NCBI GenBank assembly: GCA_025594325.1 | Contig: JANHCV010000016.1 | Coordinates: forward strand, 124,001 to 188,000 | DNA length: 64,000 nucleotides | Direction: 5' to 3' | Source: Blastocladiella emersonii ATCC 22665 | Lineage: Eukaryota; Blastocladiomycota; Blastocladiomycetes; Blastocladiales; Blastocladiaceae | Shown here: positions 9,170 to 19,363 of the stretch, one piece after another | Layout: each line of letters opens with the position of its first letter | Numbering within the stretch: the first letter of the stretch is position 1 | Made by a program: the position numbers and the translations under genes | Notes under the pieces: model-generated | What the model was told of the DNA's origin: nothing | Database searches by the model: none | The model's input: the letters and a program-made list of their open reading frames with translations, nothing else

Positions 9170-11159
9170 TTACAGCTTGGCCTTCTTGGGGGCGGCGGCA
9201 ACGACGGCCTCGAAGGCGACGCGCATGTCCTGGAGCGCCTCGGTGAGGTAGTGGCGGAACTTCTCGTTGCCGAGTTTCTGCGACACGATGTTGACGTGGA
9301 CCGACTTCTCCTTGATCATGTAGGCGAGGCCCCAGCCGTCGGGGACCACCTCGCCCCAGCCGTAGCCGTCAAAGTACTCGGACGTGAGCTGCGACGTGGA
9401 CATGTTCCAGTGGCACGACCGCGCGTACGCCGCGTCCGTGAATAGCGCGGGCTTGGGCTCGCCGGGCTGCAGCGACAGGCGCAGGCCGAGCAGGTGGCGG
9501 TCGACGCCCTTGCCCTCGGACGCGTCCTTCATGTACTTGCCGTGGTACGCGATGGCGGCCTTGGCGAGGGCGACGCGCTCGGCGGCCGGGGTCGCGGGGT
9601 TCTCCATGGCGTGCACGAACGCGACCGACTCGTTGGACACGGACCGGCCCGTCTCGGTGCGGCCGTACGCGAACTTGCGGGTCTGCGCCGACTCGTACGT
9701 GGCGCGGCACACGCCGTACATCTTGTAGTAGGCGAGCTGCAGGGCGAGCTGCACGTACGCGTCGGGGCTCACGCCGAACGTCTTGATGAGCCCCTTGCCG
9801 TAGCCGTCGTAGGCGAGGACCTGGAGCTCGTGCGCGGCCACGACCGCGTCGAACTTGCGCTCGGCCTCGATCACGGCGCCGGCGACGTCGGCGTCGACGA
9901 CAAAGTCGAGGTGCTCGGGCGCGGGGAGGGCGTCGACGTTGGGCGAGGCGGCGCCGTGCTCGACCTTGCCCTTGGCGAGCGAGTCGAGGATCCACTCGCA
10001 CAGGCGGCCGGTCGGGGTGGCGTCCATCATCGAGTGCTCGCCGTTGAAGCCGGCCTTGCCGTTAGCGAAGACAATGAACTGGAGCGACTTGTCGAACCAG
10101 CGGTTGCGGCCGTCGCCGTGCCACAGGGCCCGACCGACCTCCTCGCGGGTGACGGGGGCGGCGTCGTCGAGGCACACGGCGAACACGGCCGACTCGAGCT
10201 TCTCGAGGGCGGCGGCGTTGGCGGGGTTGGCGGTCAGCTTGGCGCGCACGTCGGTCCAGATGTCGCGGTTCTCGGTGGTCAGGGCGCCGAGGGCGAGGCC
10301 CTTGCACTCGCCGGCGAGGGCGACGATGCGGTCGAGCTGGGCGTGGATGTCGGCCGTGGAGAGGACGGCGCCCGTGTTCGGGTCGACGAGGTCAAACACA
10401 AAGAACTGGTTCTTGCGCAGGACGACGACGTGGTTGTGGGTGGCGGGGTCGTAGGTGGCGGCCACGTCCGAGGGCTTGACGGCGACGCGCGACGAGTTGA
10501 ACATGTAGTTGTACTGGACCGAGCACAGCGGGAGGCCGCGGGCCGTCTCGGGGGCGAGCTCCTGCGACACGACCTGCTGGCGGAAGGCCATGGCGGCCTG
10601 GATGAGCTGGGCGGCGCGGTGGGTCTGGCCGCGCACGACGCGGTCGTCGACAAACTGGAAGAAGTAGTTGACGTTGATGACGACGGGGTCGCGGTAGGCC
10701 ATGTAGGCAATGTCGTTCCACCACTCGTGCAGCCACGACGTCTGCTCGGTCGCGGCGCGCTGCTCGAGGCGCGACTGCAGCACCTCGCCCTGGCCGCCGG
10801 GGCGCGCAAACTCGCGCACGGCCGCCTGGGTCGCGGCAAACTCGGCGTCGTTGAGCAGCGGGCGCACCGTGGTCAGGTACTTGTCGAGCGTCTCGGCCAG
10901 CGTCGGCACGGGTAGCTTGGGCATGCCCGGCTGGTGCGCCATGAGCTTGCCCTCGGCGCGGATGTTGGTGGGCGGCACCGTCATGAACGACGACTAAATG
11001 TGCTCCATGGTGTTGGTCTTCTCATGTTCGTGGCGGGCGCGATCGCGAGCGGGCAGCGGAGAAGCGAGCGATCGGAGCGCATGAGGCGGGCGGGTGGAGC
11101 GCACGCACCATGGCACGGGCGTTGGGGCGGAAGCGCTGCATCATGGAGCGCGCAATCAT
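9170..11159 (-). CDS. CAT2: Carnitine O-acetyltransferase (CAT2-like), probable dual targeting
   Basis: The main exon (9170-10993) encodes a choline/carnitine acyltransferase that transfers acetyl groups between CoA and carnitine. The catalytic His lies in GEHSMMDATP. The C-terminus is AKL, a canonical peroxisomal PTS1. In yeast Cat2 a PTS1 and an upstream mitochondrial presequence give dual localisation. Here a candidate first exon (11109-11159) encodes 17 residues, MIARSMMQRFRPNARAM, Arg-rich with no acid. It has a GTGCGT donor and joins in phase across 10994-11108 to an ATTTAG acceptor. Without it translation would begin at 10984 (MTVPP) or at the downstream MAHQPG. The enzyme assignment is firm; the 5' exon is inferred. 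Length with the exon is about 624 residues. Confidence 0.87.
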
Positions 11160-11711
11160 AGCGAGGTAGGGGGCGTCAAAGACGAGTTGAAAGAGCAAAG
11201 AGGGCGCCTCTTGTAAGGTCAAAGAGAGCGAGAGCGGAGGCGGAGGGGTCGCAACTCAACCTGGCCGTCAGTCGGTCGGCGGTCGGTCGCCCCCAACGTT
11301 CATGCGGAACGCGTTTGCCGAAGCCACGTGGCGTGCCATCATGTGCGTTTTTGGATACGGGCGCCTAGCGACGGGTCACGCCGGGTCGGCTGACGCAAAC
11401 GCCTCACTGCCCTCGCGCGCGCCCTCGCGCGCACGCGTGTTGCCCGCTGGCCGCTGGCCGCCGCCGCCGCGGCCGCCGCGGTCGCGGTCGAGTCGCGTGG
11501 CCGCGCCCCGCAGCCCCACGACGAGATCGACCTACTTGCTACGGAACGCTGCTGCATCACCCGCGACCAGTACTTCCGAGGGATCCCACGGACGCGCCCA
11601 TCTCGTGTCCCCCGCCAGCTCAACGACTCGATCGGCCTCCCGACGCCCGAGCGATCATCCCCGCCCAGTCTACCACGCATCGACGAACCCCACTCGCTGC
11701 ATCTTTCCATC
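11160..11711. promoter_or_regulatory. Divergent promoter region CAT2 / NOP4-like
   Basis: This 550 bp lies between divergently transcribed genes. It contains CT-rich and CGCG-rich stretches but no clear TATA box and no additional gene that I can support. Confidence 0.4.
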
Positions 11712-14584
11712 ATGGCGCCCACCAACGCCGCCACCACCGACGCCGGCCCTGCTGCCGCCGCGTCCGGTACCCCCGCTACGGCCGAGTCGCGCAAGACCAC
11801 CGTCTACGTCAAGAACCTGCCGACGTCGGCCACGTCCAAGGACCTCGAGGGCTTTTTCTCCGATTTTGGCCCGCTCCGCCAGTGCTTTGTCGTGGCGGAC
11901 GCCAACGACAAGTCCAAGAACCGTGGTTTCGGTTTCGTGCACTAGTACGCGCGCTCATCTTTGAACCGCACCGCGAACGCTCCTCTGACCCTAATCCGCC
12001 ATCTAGCGCCGTCCCCGAGGATGCCGCGTCGGCCATCGCCGACGGCGCCAAGAAGAAGCTGCTCGGCAACACGCTCAAGCTCGAGCTGGCCAAGCCGCGC
12101 GACAGCGCCGAGGACCGCACCAGCAAGCGGCGCGCGCGCGCCGTGGCCGAGGAGGAGTCGGCTGCCGCCATGGTCATGCCCAACGCCAAGAAGCCCAAGA
12201 TCACCGCCAACACCACCGCCCGCCTCATCGTGCGCAACCTGTCGTTCAAGTGCACCCCGGCCGTCCTCAAGGACACCTTCTCCAAGTTCGGCACCATCAC
12301 CGAGGCCCTCATGCCCCGCAAGTTCGAGCCCGCCGGCCCCTACAAGGGCTTCGGCATCGTGCAGTTCACGCGCCGCGCCGACGCCCAGCGCGCCCTCGAG
12401 GAGGTCAACGAGGCCGAGATCTGCGGCCGCAGCGTCGCCGTCGACTGGTGCATCCCGCAGGCCCAGTTCCTCGTCGCCGAGGGCGTCGAGCCCGAGGAGG
12501 TGCGCCGCCGCATCACCGACAAGTTCGCCAAGGGCAAGGGCCGCCCCGAGACCGACCTCGGCGTCGTCGAGGGCGACGATGTCGAGATGGCCGAGGCAGC
12601 TGACACCGCCGATGCCGAGGAGGGCTCGGACAACGACGACGATGCCGATACCGACGGCGAGGATAGCATGGACGAGGACGAGGACGACGTCGAGACCATC
12701 ACCGTGCACGCGCCCGCCGGCAAGGTCCGCCACCGCATGCCCGCCATCACCGAGGGCACCACGTGCTTCGTGCGCAACGTTCCCTTCGACTCGACCGAGG
12801 ACGAGCTTGCCGCGTGCTTTGGCCAGTTCGGCGACCTCGTCTACGTCCGCATCACCCGCGACAAGGACACGGGCAAGTCCAAGGGCACCGCCTTTGCCTG
12901 CTACACCACCAAGGACGCGGCCGACGCGTGCCTCGCCGAGGCCGCCAAGACCAACGACCTCGCCTACTCCATGACCACGACCGCCGGACTCACCGCCTCG
13001 GGCGAGTCCAAGCCCGCGCCCGCCTCGGCCTCGTCGGTCATGGGCTCGTCGCTGCTCACGCCCGAGCTGCCCTCGACGCTGCAGGCGTCAACGCTCGTCG
13101 TGGCCGGCCGCCTGCTCAACGTGACGCGCGCCGTCGACCGCGCGCAGGCGACCACGCTGACGGCCAAGGAGCGCGCCAAGCGCGAGCGCCGCGACAAGCG
13201 CAACACGTACCTGCTCAACGAGGGGTGGCAGGGCGACGTGGGCGACCGCCGCAACGCGCTCGACCGCAACCACGCCCTGTACGTGTCGCGCACGCGAGTC
13301 GCGGTGCGCCGCCTGCCGCTCACGGTCGGCGACCACGCCCTGCGCGCCTACGTCACGGCCGCCGCCCGCACCTACATCACCACGGTCGTCGCCAACGGCA
13401 AGGACGCCGACTGGCCGATCCCCGAGTGGCACCCCGAGAACGAGCCGATCCGCGACTGGACCCGCGAGGCCGCTGCCATCAAGACCATTGTGCGCCAGGC
13501 CAAGATCGTCCGCGCCAAGGACCGCGTCAACCCCGACGGCTCGCTCCGGTCCAAGGGATACGGTTTCGTCGAGTTTGCCCACCACGAGGCCGCCCTCGCG
13601 TGCGTCCGCTACCTCGCCGACCCCGCCTCGGTCGGCGCCAAGCGCATCTTCGCCCAGTTCCTGCGCCAGGCCAAGGCCGACGAGGCCAAGGAGAAGGAGG
13701 AGGAGGAGACCTCGGAGGAGGGCGACGCCAAGTCCGAGCCTTCGTCGGAGCCGACCTCGGACGAGGTTGACGCAGCGGAGACCGACGACGCCGTGGCCAA
13801 GGCCAACGCGCTCGCGGCCGAGGACACGGACGACGACTCGGACTCGGACGATGAGGATGAGGACGAGGACGAGGAGGCCGACGACGCGTCCGACTCGGAC
13901 GACTCGGACTCGGAAGCCGACGACGACGCCCTGACGGCGTCGGACGAGAAGCTGCTCAAGGACAAGACCATCCCCGAGATCATTGTCGAGTTTGCTGTCG
14001 AGAACCGCCAGATCGTCAACATGCGTGACGCCAAGATCAAGCGGTCGCAGGCCCGCCAGCGCGACCAGGCCAACGACGCCACGGGCAACGGCAACAACGA
14101 CCGCCGCGGCGGTAACAACCAGCGCGAGCGGTCTTCCAACTCGGTCGCCGCCGAGCGCCGTGTCGCGGACAAGCGCGGCGGCGCCGCCGGCAGCAGCAGC
14201 GCGCCAGCACGCGGCGGCAGTTTCGCTGGCCGCGGGGGCCGTGGCGGTAGCTTCGGCGGTGCGCGTGGCGGTCGCGGTGGCAGCAGTTTCGGCGGTCGCG
14301 GCGGCAGCAACAGCAGCTTCGGCGGCCGTGGTGGTCGTGACGGTGGTCGCGGCGGCGCTCGCGGTGGATCCAGTCGGGGCGGCAGCGCACCACGCGGTGG
14401 TGCCGCTGGCGGCCGCGGCGGGTTCAAGCGCGAGTTCACCGGCAACAAGTTCAACGGCAACGGTGGCGGCAGCTCGCGCGGCGGTAGCAGCTCGCGCGGC
14501 GCGCCCCGCGGTGGGTCCCGAGGCGGGTTCCGCGGTGGCCGCGGCGGTGCGCGCGGCGGCCGTGGAGCATCATCGCGGGCATAA
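11712..14584 (+). CDS. NOP4/RBM28-like four-RRM nucleolar protein
   Basis: Two exons, 11712-11944 and 12007-14584, are joined across a 62 bp GTACGC...CTAG intron inside the first RRM, restoring GFGFVHYAVPEDAA. The product is 936 residues. RRMs are visible at about 35-110, 149-225, 329-410 and 509-620, with RNP motifs such as KTTVYVKNLP, GFGFVHY, CFVRNVPF and GYGFVEF. An acidic Asp/Glu/Ser stretch follows (about 683-718), then a Gly/Arg-rich RGG tail (about 809-936) typical of nucleolar RNA-binding proteins. Four spaced RRMs match the Nop4/RBM28 family, needed for 60S pre-ribosome processing. The long RGG tail is more than yeast Nop4 has, so orthology is probable rather than proven. Confidence 0.82.
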
Positions 14585-14769
14585 CCGCTCGCAGTAGCTT
14601 CTTTCTATCCCTGTCCATAAGATCACTATATACACATCATTAGCTTACCTGTCCAAAGCAGCTCTCACGCGCGTGGTCGTTCCTCTACTCGTTTCATTTC
14701 ATTCAGGGGGAAAAAGTACAGTTCACACTCTGTGGAGGATCACACACAAGATCTGGTCCCTCGTCGGAC

Positions 14770-16279
14770 CTACGCGGCCTCAGCCGACTCGGTAGCCACG
14801 ACCTGGTCGCCGTGCACCGGCGTCACGGCCGCCGCCGCCGCCGTCTTGGACGCCGCAGAAGCGGCGATCTGGGCCTGCAGCTGCGCGATCGTCTCGGCCT
14901 GCGCGTGGACCAGCTTCTCGAGCGCGGCAACGCGCGACTCGAGCGTCACGGGCGGGTTGGCCGTGGTCGGAGTGCGCGCACGCGCCGCCGAGGCCGCGGT
15001 ACCGCGGGTCGAGCTCGCGGAACGCGCCGACGGAGCCGAGGTCGCGGGCTTCAGCGACGAGCGGCTCGCGCGCGTGGTCGCGGTCTTGTCGGCGGCGATC
15101 GAGGCCGACGACGCGGACTTGCGCGGCACGGCCGTCGACGCGGGCGTGGCCGCGGCGGAAGAGGACGCGGTCTTGGGGCGGTGCGCGGCCGTCGTCGAAG
15201 TGGTAGCGGTCGACGGCGCCGACTTGGCGGGGCTGCGCAGCTGGCTCACCTTGGACGGGTCCGGATGCGACGCGGACGACGACGCGGCCGACGACGCGTG
15301 CGAGCCGGCGGCCGACGCGCTGCCCGTCACGGCACGCTTGCGGGCCTCGGACGCCGCGGTACCACTGGACGCGCGTCGCGATGCGGGAGTGTAAGTTTGG
15401 GCTGGTCGGCGTCGCTATTTCGGAGCGGAGAGCGTACCGAGTAAGGTTCGACACGGACGACGAGATGGTCGAGTGCTTGGCCGGGGTGGCCGAGGTCGAG
15501 GTGGCGGCGTGGCCGTTGAGGCCGGTCGTCGAGCGCGTCTTGGCCTTGTTGAGGGTCGAGGTCGCGGCCGTGACGGGCTTGTCCTTGCTGCCGGTCGAGG
15601 CGGTCGTTGAGGTCTTGGCCGTGGCAATCGACTTGCCCGCGGTGCGCACCAGCGGCTTCGTCACCTTGGGCGCGGGCGCCGGGGTCGGCGCGGGAGCGGG
15701 AGCAGCGACGGGGGCGGGAGCCGGAGCGGCGACATCGGCCGCAGCGGCGGGCTCCTTGGGCTCCTCGGCGATGAGCTTCTCCTCCTCGGCGACGACCGAC
15801 TTGACCTCGTCGGCAGCAACGACGCTGTCGCCATCGATGGCAACAGTGGACTCGAGGTCTGTCTCGGCGCCCATCTCGGACTGCTGGTCCTCGGGCAGCT
15901 CGAGGGTGAGCGCGGCGCGCTCCTCGTCGGGCGTGAACGCGCCCTCGTCGCCAGCGACCGAGCCAGCGTACGTCGAGGGCGCGGGGGTCGCGTCGACCGA
16001 GACGACCTCGACGACCTCCTCGTGGGATTCGACGACCACGACCTCTTCGTGCGACTCGACAACGACCACCTCCTCCACGGCCAGTGCGCCCGTGGTGATG
16101 GGGGCAGCCGCAGGCTCGGGGGTCTCCTCGGCCTCGGGCAGCGCGACGGCGGACGCGAGCGCGAGGTCGGCGTCAGTGGCCGAGACGTCGACGTCGGTCG
16201 GGACCGTGGCGAGCTCGGCGTCCTGCTGGTCCTTGGCGTGGTGCTCGACGGCGGTCACGGTCGGCTGCTCAGTGTCCAT
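14770..16279 (-). CDS. Unknown low-complexity Ala/Thr/Ser/Glu-rich protein
   Basis: Two exons (16279-15438 and 15364-14770) with a 73 bp GTACGC...CCAG intron give 478 residues. The N-terminal half is acidic and contains a duplicated VVVVESHEEV unit. The middle is an Ala-Pro tract, then a basic Ser/Thr/Ala-rich region. The C-terminus has a short predicted coiled coil (LESRVAALEKLVHAQAETIA). The composition suggests a disordered scaffold or cytoskeleton-associated protein, but no family was recognised. The long opposite-strand frames here are GC-rich shadows. Confidence 0.6.
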
Positions 16280-17386
16280 GGTGGTGATGCGTTTGGGTCG
16301 GGTGCGTCCGCGAGTGTGGGAAGCGAGGAGAGGGAGAGGGAGAAGGGGACGGCCGGCGCGAACGGGCGGGACCGATGGCCAGCTCGGCGCGGCGCGCTAA
16401 AGGCAAGCGGGCACGCCCAAGGAAAACGCGTGGGGCCGATCGCGCACGTGGGCCTCCAAGTGTGGCGCTGCCGGGCAACCGCCCCGCTGACCTCACGCCG
16501 CGGTAAATCAACACGGCCTTTCACTGCACGCTGGCTGGCTGGCCGACTTCCGCCTTCTTAAGCCTGGATCTCGAACTTCGGAGGGCCTCGGTCATCAACG
16601 TCACCATGTAACCCGCCTGCGACACTATGGTACTTTCACTCCCATGCAGCTGTCGCCCTCGTGCTCGACCGACCTCCGCCCCGCACCGCTTCCGTCGTCC
16701 GCCGTGGTGTTGTGGGCGTTGACGATTTCCGCATGCACCACTCTCACTGGGCCAGGGGGCTCCGGATGATGAGGATCAAGGACACACCCACCATTCGTGA
16801 CCACCGAGCCCACCACATCATCTGCGACGGAAGCAGCAGCGGAGTCGAGCGATCGAACCTCTCACGTCTCAACGACCACAGCAACTAACGCTTCTCTACT
16901 CACTCCGTACTTAGTCCCCACCCTCCCCGCCATCACGCTCGCTCCCTCAAATGCGCTCTGCCCGCTCAAGGGTCGTGCGTCTTGCTATTTCTTCACCGGA
17001 TCCTTTGCGATCCACCCACAACGCGGGCGATGATTATTACCTACATGCATCCACCACTCTTAGTTCAAAGATGCTGAACAAACCACCATAGTCAGAATCG
17101 CTAATATTAGCCACGCGTATCGTCTCACGGATCGCTCGCCGACCATGTGTTGCTACTTTCTGTTCCGTCAGCATTGACACTGGGAATCGTGTATGACTTA
17201 ATGATCACCACGCGCATCTGCCTCTCCCACTCAAACGTTCACGCCGGTGGGCTCCCCGTACTTTGCATTGACCACACGATTGATGGGTGTCCGTCTGTCC
17301 TCGAGAACCTCGTCGTGGGAGGCTTCGCCGTCAACCGCCGTGATCGGGCGGTTAATGCGTCGCGAGGTCATGATGTCTCCCTCGGC
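16280..17386. other. Intergenic, 1.1 kb, no gene seen
   Basis: This is the upstream flank of the low-complexity gene and the unique edge of the right inverted-repeat arm. Composition is closer to 50 % GC near 16.9-17.3 kb. Only short unconserved frames are present. Confidence 0.5.
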
Positions 17387-17406
17387 CACGTGCTTTCTCG
17401 ACGCGT
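17387..17406 (-). promoter_or_regulatory. Composite CACGTG-N8-ACGCGT site at the right-arm breakpoint
   Basis: CACGTG (17387-17392) and ACGCGT (17401-17406) are separated by exactly 8 bp. Inverted-repeat identity begins at 17399, inside the spacer. The CACGTG half is therefore unique sequence and the ACGCGT half belongs to the arm. Confidence 0.55.
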
Positions 17407-17641
17407 CTCGCACCCGCTCTCACGCGGACGTGCGTCTCCTGAAAGTCTTCTCGCGCCGCACTTGACGCGCTTCAGCTTCACCGGACTGAGCCCCTGCGAC
17501 GACATCCATCCTGAGTAGCCACCGAGTCGCCGTAGCCCGAGACTGCAAAGGAAACCCATGAACTAGAGAGGATAGAGACACGCGCATCACTTGCAGAGCC
17601 TAGACTTCCGATCCCTCCAGCACACCTTTGTCAACGACGGG

Positions 17642-19330
17642 ATGCTCCGCCGCGACTCGCTGTTCGCCGCCTCCACGACCTCGATCCGCGACCCGCCTGC
17701 ACTCGCGCCGCCTCCTCCTGCATCGCCGCCCAAACGTTTCCGCACCGTCTCGTCGTCGACTTCTGCGCACCCGCAGACCATTGCGCTCGGCGCCTTCCTC
17801 GCGGCCATCCGCGCGCAGGCCGAGCGCCACGGGCACTGGCTGATCCCGCGCGACCGCGTCGACCAGCTCGAGGCCGGCGCGCGCGCCACGGGCACGCTTG
17901 ACGAGCTCGTCGACTCGGCGCGTGTACTGGAACTCGCGCAGTCGCTCGACCACGCCAGCGACGACGACGCGATGCGTCCTCCATCAACACCACCCGCTGA
18001 GACGGCCGAGTCGCCGCCCGTCGTTCGCCGTCGCAGCTCTCCCCGCGCGGCCAACGGTGACGGCGACGCGACGGACCGCGACTACTGGATCGAGCAGCTG
18101 CACGCGCGCGACGCCGCCATCCGCGTGCTCGAAGATCGCGTGCGCGCCCTCACGTCGTCCGAGGCCGAGGTGCGGCGGTCGCTCGCTGATGTCGAAGCCG
18201 CCCTCGCCGAGACCACGGCCGCCAAGTCGGTCCTCGCGCGCGACCTCGTCGCCGCCCGTCGCACACTGTCGGCGGTACAGGCCGAGCTCGCCGACGTGAC
18301 GACCCAGCGCGACGTGCACGTCACGGCGGCGCGCGACCTCGAGGCGCAGCTGGGCCGCGTCCGTGCCGCGCACGGCGAGCTGCGGGCGCGGGCAGACGCG
18401 CTCGAGGGGCATCTCGACGCGGCGCTCGCGCGGAACGCGGAGCTCGAGGCCGACGCGGTGGCGCGTGGCGCGCGCGAGACAGAGCTCGAGTCGCAGATCG
18501 CCGCGCTGGTCGCGGACCTGGCGGCCGCTCGCGACCACGCCGATCACTACTCGAGCGACGGCGTGTCCGGGTCGCTGTTTGCCGAAATGGACGTGACCGA
18601 CGCGCACCACCAACCCATCGCCGAACACGAGCCCATCTCGCACCAGCCGTCGACCTTCTCGCTGCAGGCCGAGATCGTGCGCACGTCGGCGCCGACCTCG
18701 CCGCAGGAACTCGCGCCCGCGACGCGCCAGGTGCTCGCCGCCGTCGCTGCCCGCGTCGCCGACCGCCACGCCGCGCTCGGTCTCTCGGACGTGGACGCCG
18801 ACCTGTTCCTCGGGTTTTTGTCAGATGCGGCGGGCATCACGTACTCGGACGTGGCCTCGGCGACCGCAGCGCGCGTCGCGGAAGAGACGGCCGCGGCCGA
18901 CGAGGACGAGGCGCTGCTGCAGGCGTCGTCGTCTTTCCGGCGGACGCGCGAGCGGGATCCATCGGCCGAGCCGAGTCCGGGCAGGTTCCCGATCTCGCGA
19001 CGCAGCCTGCAGGATCTGTTGTGCCCGCCCGCCAGCTCCGAGTCATCGTCATCCGCCCAGGAACCCGAGCAGCGGTCGCTGTGGCGCACCGCGGTCACGC
19101 TCGCCGCGCTCAACCTGCTGTGCCTCGTCGGCGCCCGCGTCGGCCGCCCTGCGCGGGAGGAAGAGCAGTCGTCTTTCGTGGTCGCCGCGCACAAGGCCGT
19201 GGTCCCATTCCGCGGCACCATGTCGTTCCTCAACGGATGGATCGCCGCCGCGGACCCGGACCGCGCGACGCTCACGGACACGCCGGCCATGGAGATGGCT
19301 GCCGTCAAGAGAGATCAGAAGAAGAAGTGA
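17642..19330 (+). CDS. Coiled-coil protein with C-terminal hydrophobic segment, right copy
   Basis: Mirror copy of the gene at 6130-7818, with no amino-acid difference seen. It is 562 residues from the first ATG, with a central coiled coil and a hydrophobic C-terminal segment. It converges on the ferric-reductase-like gene with a 33 bp gap, so the two 3' UTRs must overlap unless they are unusually short. Function unknown. Confidence 0.7.
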   Translation: MLRRDSLFAASTTSIRDPPALAPPPPASPPKRFRTVSSSTSAHPQTIALGAFLAAIRAQAERHGHWLIPRDRVDQLEAGARATGTLDELVDSARVLELAQSLDHASDDDAMRPPSTPPAETAESPPVVRRRSSPRAANGDGDATDRDYWIEQLHARDAAIRVLEDRVRALTSSEAEVRRSLADVEAALAETTAAKSVLARDLVAARRTLSAVQAELADVTTQRDVHVTAARDLEAQLGRVRAAHGELRARADALEGHLDAALARNAELEADAVARGARETELESQIAALVADLAAARDHADHYSSDGVSGSLFAEMDVTDAHHQPIAEHEPISHQPSTFSLQAEIVRTSAPTSPQELAPATRQVLAAVAARVADRHAALGLSDVDADLFLGFLSDAAGITYSDVASATAARVAEETAAADEDEALLQASSSFRRTRERDPSAEPSPGRFPISRRSLQDLLCPPASSESSSSAQEPEQRSLWRTAVTLAALNLLCLVGARVGRPAREEEQSSFVVAAHKAVVPFRGTMSFLNGWIAAADPDRATLTDTPAMEMAAVKRDQKKK

Positions 19331-19363
19331 CTACGAAATAGATGTATTGACTACTCGTCAACT

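Noticed and set aside
9494-10915. 473-codon plus-strand frame over the carnitine acetyltransferase
   Set aside because: Its Gly/Val/Leu/Arg-rich text is the reverse reading of the acyltransferase, which has real catalytic motifs.
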